Assembly: GCA_028291125.1 (NCBI GenBank)
Contig: JAQGIN010000318.1
Coordinates: forward strand, 1 to 17,249
Origin: Caulobacter sp.
GTDB taxonomy: Bacteria > Pseudomonadota > Alphaproteobacteria > Caulobacterales > Caulobacteraceae
Length of the DNA stretch: 17,249 nucleotides
Direction: 5' to 3'
Shown here piece after piece: positions 13,968 through 17,249 of this stretch. The notes below the pieces were generated by a model. It did not search any database. It saw nothing but the letters and a program-made list of their open reading frames with translations, and was not told the origin of the DNA. How positions within the stretch are numbered: position 1 is the stretch's first letter; the number at the start of each line of letters is the position of its first letter. Made by a program: the position numbers and the translations under genes.

Positions 13968-14609
13968 ATGACCGTGCCCAGGCTCACCTTCTACTATGCT
14001 CCGACCACCTGTTCCCTGGCGTCGCATGTCGCGCTCGAGGAATCGGAGCTGACGTTCGAGCCCAGCCGGATCCGGCTTCACGACCCCGAGTCGGTCGAGA
14101 TCTGGCGGCGGACCAATCCCACCGGCGGCGTGCCGGCCCTGATGTCCGACGAGCGCCTGCTTACCGAGAACGTGGCCATTTTGAACTATGTCGCGCACTT
14201 GGCGCCAAAGGCCGGGCTCCTGCCGGACGACGGGTTCGATCAGGCCAAGGCGCTGTCGCTGACAGCCTGGTTCGCCAGCACCGTTCACATCACCGGCCGA
14301 ATGGCGCGCGCGCCGTTCCGCTTCACGCCCGACGAGGCCACTTACGCGCCGTTGAGCGCCGAAGGGCGGCGCCGCTTCGAGGCCAATCTCCGCAAGATCG
14401 ACGGACTGCTTGCCGGCCGAGACTGGCTGGTCGGTGATCGTTTGTCCGTCGCCGACGCCTACGCCTTGGTGTTCTATGCCTGGGGCGTCGCGGGAGAGTA
14501 TCCCATGGCCGAGTTGAGACACTATTCCGCCCTGGCCCGCCGCATGGCCGAACGGCCCGGCATCCAGCGCGCCATGGCGCGCGAGAAGACGCCGCCATTT
14601 CCATCCTGA
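13968..14609 (+). CDS. Glutathione S-transferase family protein
   Basis: A 213-residue cytosolic glutathione transferase. The N-terminal thioredoxin-like domain has FYYAPTTCSLASHVALEE (about 8-25) with Cys15 at the position typical of bacterial beta-class enzymes, the cis-proline motif GGVPAL, and LTENVAILNYVA where most family members have ES. The C-terminal all-helical domain includes WLVGDRLSVADAYALVFYAW. The ATG has CGGAGGA just upstream and lies 11 bases after the thiolase stop. In a catabolic operon such a protein could remove glutathione from an intermediate, open an epoxide, isomerise a double bond or detoxify a reactive enoyl product. Which of these applies is not visible in the sequence. 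Confidence 0.92.
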   Translation: MTVPRLTFYYAPTTCSLASHVALEESELTFEPSRIRLHDPESVEIWRRTNPTGGVPALMSDERLLTENVAILNYVAHLAPKAGLLPDDGFDQAKALSLTAWFASTVHITGRMARAPFRFTPDEATYAPLSAEGRRRFEANLRKIDGLLAGRDWLVGDRLSVADAYALVFYAWGVAGEYPMAELRHYSALARRMAERPGIQRAMAREKTPPFPS

Positions 14610-14626
14610 GCAACCAAGAGGCCGCC

Positions 14627-15295
14627 ATGCCCAACGTCGTGATCGTCACCGGAGCCTCCGGCGCCCTGGGCCGGGCTGTTGTCGCACGGCTTAACGCGGA
14701 CGGCGTCGTCGTGGCGGCCGTGGACGCCGCGCCCGCGGTCGAGCTCGATGCGGACCTGGTGCTGTCGGGGGTGGATCTGGCGGATGCGACCGCGGTCGGC
14801 GCCGCCATCGAGACGGTGGTTTCCGCCTTGGGCGCGGTGACCGGGCTGGCCAACATCGCCGGCGGGTTCGTCTGGGAGCCCGTGGTCGGGGGCGAGGCCG
14901 AAACCTGGGATCGGATGTTCCGGACCAACCTGCTGACGGCCGCGCTGGCCAGTCGCGCGGCGCTGCCCCACCTGCTGAAGCAGGGCGGGGCCATCGTCAA
15001 TGTCGGGGCGGCGGGGGCCGTCGATCCGGCGACAGGCATGGCGCCTTATGCGGCCTCGAAGGCGGGCGTGATGGCCATGACGCGCAGTCTCGCGGCCGAA
15101 CTTCGCGGCAAGGGCGTTCGCGTCAATGCGATCCTGCCGACGATCCTCGACACCCCCACCAACCGCCGGGACATGCCCGACGCCGACCCGGCCGATTGGG
15201 TGCAGCCGATGGACGCCGCCAGCGTCATCGCCTTTCTGTTGTCGGACGCTTCCGTGGCCGTCAACGGCGCGGGGATCACGCTGGCGGCGTCCTGA
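14627..15295 (+). CDS. SDR family oxidoreductase, short, with Ser-to-Ala at the catalytic serine
   Basis: A 222-residue SDR, on the short side for the family. TGASGALG (8-15) binds the nucleotide, NIAGG (76-80) replaces NNAG, Asn101 is kept, and Tyr141 and Lys145 (APYAASKAG) form the active pair. The residue 13 before Tyr, normally Ser, is Ala128 in NVGAAGA, so the hydroxyl that helps orient substrate is absent. The C-terminal region (VRVNAILPTILDTPTNRRD) is compact, and VNGAGITLAAS ends the protein. The ATG has AAGAGG upstream and lies 17 bases after the glutathione transferase. The gene ends 11 bases before the converging transporter stop. It may reduce a carbonyl intermediate of the pathway; specificity is unknown. 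Confidence 0.92.
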   Translation: MPNVVIVTGASGALGRAVVARLNADGVVVAAVDAAPAVELDADLVLSGVDLADATAVGAAIETVVSALGAVTGLANIAGGFVWEPVVGGEAETWDRMFRTNLLTAALASRAALPHLLKQGGAIVNVGAAGAVDPATGMAPYAASKAGVMAMTRSLAAELRGKGVRVNAILPTILDTPTNRRDMPDADPADWVQPMDAASVIAFLLSDASVAVNGAGITLAAS

Positions 15296-15306
15296 TCTCT
15301 CGGCGC

Positions 15307-16281
15307 TCAGCGCGTCCGGTCGGCTTCGCCAGGGACCCCAAGGCCCAGCGGCGTCGCGGCGTCCGGCTGGCCGGCGTCGATGGCGAGCGACTTCGCCCGC
15401 TTGCCGTGGATCTCGCGGATCGTGATGTAGAGGGTCGAGACCACGATCACCCCGGCTCCGACATAGGTGAAGGCGTCGGGCCATTCGCCGAACACGACCA
15501 CGCCGGCGATCACCGATAAGACCAGCCGCGCATAGTCGATGGGGGCCAGGACCGCGGCTTCGCCGACCGCCATCCCTTTGATGAACAGCACCTGGTTGGC
15601 GGCGCTGAGCAGGCCGATCAGGAACAGGGGGATCAGATCGCTCGGGCTGGGCCAGCGCCAGTCGGCCAGGGCGAAGGGTAGGGACAGAAGTTCGCCCATG
15701 ATGCTGGACCAGACCAGGATCGAGCTCGCGGACAGGTCGCGGGTCAGGGACTTCACGCCCGTGATCGTGCCGGCCAGGAACAGGGCCGAGATCAGCGCGG
15801 CCAGGTGCGGCCAGCCGATGGCGCCCCCCGCGCTCCACGGCCGCATGATGATGACGACGCCCACGAAGCCGATCACCACCGCCGCGATGCGGCTGGGGCC
15901 GATCGTCTCGCGCAGGAACAACGCCGCCAGCAGCACCACCCAGAGCGGCCGGGTGAACGACAGGGCGTTGGCCTCGGCCAGGGGCATGGCTTCATAGGTG
16001 TAGAGCAGCAGGATCATGCCGACGGTCGCCAGCAGCGAGCGCAGGAACAGGGCGGGCATCGTCGAGCGCGGCACCAACAGCACCTGTCTCGGGCTGCGGA
16101 GCATGAAGGGGATAGCGACCAGCAGCGACCCGGTCTGGCGATAGAAGTTCTGAAGGTGCGAGGGATAGTCGCCGCTGAGGTGCTTCACCAGAATGGTCAT
16201 CGAGACGAAGGTCACGGCGGAGAGCAGCAGCCAGATCGCGCCTTGGGCGTTGGGCGGCAGGCGCGAGAGGGTCACGTTCAA
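15307..16281 (-). CDS. DMT family transporter (EamA domain)
   Basis: A 324-residue inner-membrane protein with two EamA repeats, about ten hydrophobic segments. These include AIWLLLSAVTFVSMTILV near 15-32, MILLLYTYEAMPLAEANALS near 89-108, and a second set from about 160 to 290, for example LSVIAGVVVFGEW. The motif AEANALSFTRPLWVVLLAALF closes the first repeat, and VLAPIDYARLVLSVIAGVVVFGE is its counterpart in the second, as expected from internal duplication. Such proteins export or exchange small metabolites. The start is probably TTG at 16279-16281, overlapping the stop of the preceding gene (TTGA) with GAGGA 9 bases upstream; an in-frame GTG two codons later is an alternative. It may move a pathway substrate, product or toxic intermediate across the inner membrane. 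Confidence 0.92.
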   Translation of the reverse strand: MNVTLSRLPPNAQGAIWLLLSAVTFVSMTILVKHLSGDYPSHLQNFYRQTGSLLVAIPFMLRSPRQVLLVPRSTMPALFLRSLLATVGMILLLYTYEAMPLAEANALSFTRPLWVVLLAALFLRETIGPSRIAAVVIGFVGVVIIMRPWSAGGAIGWPHLAALISALFLAGTITGVKSLTRDLSASSILVWSSIMGELLSLPFALADWRWPSPSDLIPLFLIGLLSAANQVLFIKGMAVGEAAVLAPIDYARLVLSVIAGVVVFGEWPDAFTYVGAGVIVVSTLYITIREIHGKRAKSLAIDAGQPDAATPLGLGVPGEADRTR

Positions 16282-16799
16282 GCGGGGGTGTCCTCATAGC
16301 CCTTCAGCACATAGGTCATGCGCCCCCCGGCCAACATCAGGCCGCTGAACAGGTGGAGTTCAACGATCTGCGCCTCGCTGAAATGTTCGCGCAGATGGTC
16401 GTAGACCTCGTCGCCCATGGAGAAATAGTCGCCGGCGAACAGCTCGGCGAACCGCAGGGCGGCCTGTTCGGATGGGCTGAAGCGCGGATCGGACCAGTCG
16501 CTGCAGGCGACGATGTCGGCCTCGCTGACATCGTCGGACTTGCGGGCGATCTGGCACACCGGGCAGGTCGTGATCGAGGCGATCTTGAGCCGCACCAGCT
16601 CCCGTAGCCGATCAGGCAGAATCCCACGTTCGTGAATTTCCGCCATCACGCCGAGCCAGGCGTTGGCCGCGGCCGGCCGATGCGCCCAGACCTGGACCGG
16701 CAAGGTGTTGGACAGCATCCGCGTCGCCACGCCCCGATCGATCGAGGCGCGAAGCGGATCGGACAGACCCTCGAGGGGCAGGGGAGCGACGCGGGCCAT
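16278..16799 (-). CDS. Carboxymuconolactone decarboxylase (CMD/AhpD-like) family protein
   Basis: A 173-residue all-helical protein of the CMD/AhpD family. The redox pair Cys79-x-x-Cys82 lies in TTCPVCQIARK after the helix RLRELVRLKIAS, where Glu67 matches the AhpD proton-relay glutamate. AhpD also needs a histidine four residues after the second Cys; here that residue is Arg86, so classical alkylhydroperoxidase activity is doubtful. The C-terminal half contains FSPSEQAALRFAELF and QIVELHLFSG, typical of the family. It starts two bases after the stop of the VOC-fold gene and overlaps the transporter start, so the three genes appear to be one operon. It could be a peroxidatic thiol protein or a lactone/acid-modifying enzyme of the pathway. 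Confidence 0.9.
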   Translation of the reverse strand: MARVAPLPLEGLSDPLRASIDRGVATRMLSNTLPVQVWAHRPAAANAWLGVMAEIHERGILPDRLRELVRLKIASITTCPVCQIARKSDDVSEADIVACSDWSDPRFSPSEQAALRFAELFAGDYFSMGDEVYDHLREHFSEAQIVELHLFSGLMLAGGRMTYVLKGYEDTPA

Positions 16800-16801
16800 G
16801 G

Positions 16802-17249
16802 TCAGCCCCGGTCTTCGCAGAACTCGAAGATCGCGCCGCCCAATTCGGCCGGCTCGACGCGCAGCAGGGCGCCGCCGACCGCCTCGCAGTCCTCGATGCG
16901 TTCGAACTTCACACCCAGGGCGGTCAGGCGATCGGCCTTGGCGTCCAGGCCGTTGACCGAAATGCGGATATAGTGAGGGCCTGGTCCCCAGTTGTGCAGA
17001 TAGCGGCCAGAGGGGCTATCCCATTTCGTCGGCTGGATGACGTCGAGGGTGGCGCTGGTTCCCAGGTTGAAGCCGATACGGGCCACCTTGTAGCCTTCGC
17101 CCTTCAGCTGTTGGACCGCGCTCGCGGGCTGGAGGTCCAGGTTTTGATCGAGGCGGCGCAGCACGTCGTCAAGATCGCGCACCAGGAAGCCCCGGCCGAC
17201 GACCCGAACCATGTCGCCCGGCTTGGGGTCGCGGGGACGGGGCGGAGGG
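16802..17249 (-). CDS. VOC (glyoxalase/bleomycin-resistance fold) family protein, possibly truncated by the window edge
   Basis: At least 136 residues of a vicinal-oxygen-chelate fold protein. RGFLVRDLDDVLRRLDQNL opens a beta-alpha-beta unit. GPHYIRISVNGLDAKADRL begins the second, with His80 and Glu130 (GGAIFEF), counted from the ATG at 17212, as two possible metal ligands. The usual N-terminal metal His is not seen. The frame stays open upstream of that ATG to the window end, reading PPPRPRDPKPGD with GC-rich third positions, and no clear ribosome-binding site precedes the ATG. The true start may therefore lie outside, perhaps in a two-domain protein. Family members include isomerases, epimerases (such as methylmalonyl-CoA epimerase) and extradiol dioxygenases; I cannot choose among them. 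It is followed after two bases by the CMD-family gene. Confidence 0.85.
   Translation of the reverse strand, partial: PPPRPRDPKPGDMVRVVGRGFLVRDLDDVLRRLDQNLDLQPASAVQQLKGEGYKVARIGFNLGTSATLDVIQPTKWDSPSGRYLHNWGPGPHYIRISVNGLDAKADRLTALGVKFERIEDCEAVGGALLRVEPAELGGAIFEFCEDRG

Noticed and set aside
14522..15838. Minus-strand open frame of 438 codons
   Set aside because: It overlaps the glutathione transferase, the SDR and the transporter, and its translation is Arg/Gly/His-rich low-complexity sequence without a domain.

Overview
The window is GC-rich, densely packed bacterial DNA. An 816-residue TonB-dependent outer-membrane receptor, tightly overlapping genes and sphingomonad/caulobacter-type acyl-CoA gene sets suggest an alphaproteobacterium, probably Caulobacteraceae or Sphingomonadaceae. 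That assignment is inferred from gene content and composition only. I saw no RNA gene, insertion sequence, CRISPR array or phage gene, and no gene-free stretch longer than about 300 bases.

Layout. (A) 2282 down to 1, minus strand: an SDR oxidoreductase, an ACAD10/11-type acyl-CoA dehydrogenase and the first 76 residues of an APH-fold kinase, the last two joined by an ATGA overlap. (R) 2349-2972, plus: a TetR regulator divergent from A across 66 AT-rich bases. (T) 3177-6727, plus: a TonB-dependent receptor, a strong hairpin, then a fumarylacetoacetate-hydrolase-family enzyme. (B) 11630 down to 6724, minus: two adjacent acyl-CoA dehydrogenases that look like the two subunits of a heteromer, a crotonase-fold protein, an LCAD/IVD-like acyl-CoA dehydrogenase and an SDR lacking the catalytic Tyr and Lys. 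(C) 11879-15295, plus, divergent from B: 3-hydroxyacyl-CoA dehydrogenase, thiolase, glutathione transferase and another SDR. (D) window end down to 15307, minus: a VOC-fold protein, a carboxymuconolactone-decarboxylase-family protein and a DMT/EamA membrane transporter.

Reading the genes together (inference): this is a regulated uptake and degradation island for an organic compound broken down as CoA thioesters. The receptor would take the substrate across the outer membrane. Three acyl-CoA dehydrogenase systems, a crotonase, a hydroxyacyl-CoA dehydrogenase and a thiolase would give one or more beta-oxidation rounds. The kinase/dehydrogenase pair resembles the human ACAD10/ACAD11 and Pseudomonas Lva module for 4-hydroxyacyl-CoAs, so the route may pass through a gamma-hydroxylated acyl-CoA. 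No acyl-CoA ligase or ring-attacking oxygenase lies in the window, so the substrate cannot be named.

The points most worth following up are the split ACAD10/11-like module, three enzymes with altered catalytic residues, the paired dehydrogenase subunits, and a similar AGAAT-N4-TTC motif at the receptor promoter and at the B/C divergent promoter, which could mark one shared regulon.
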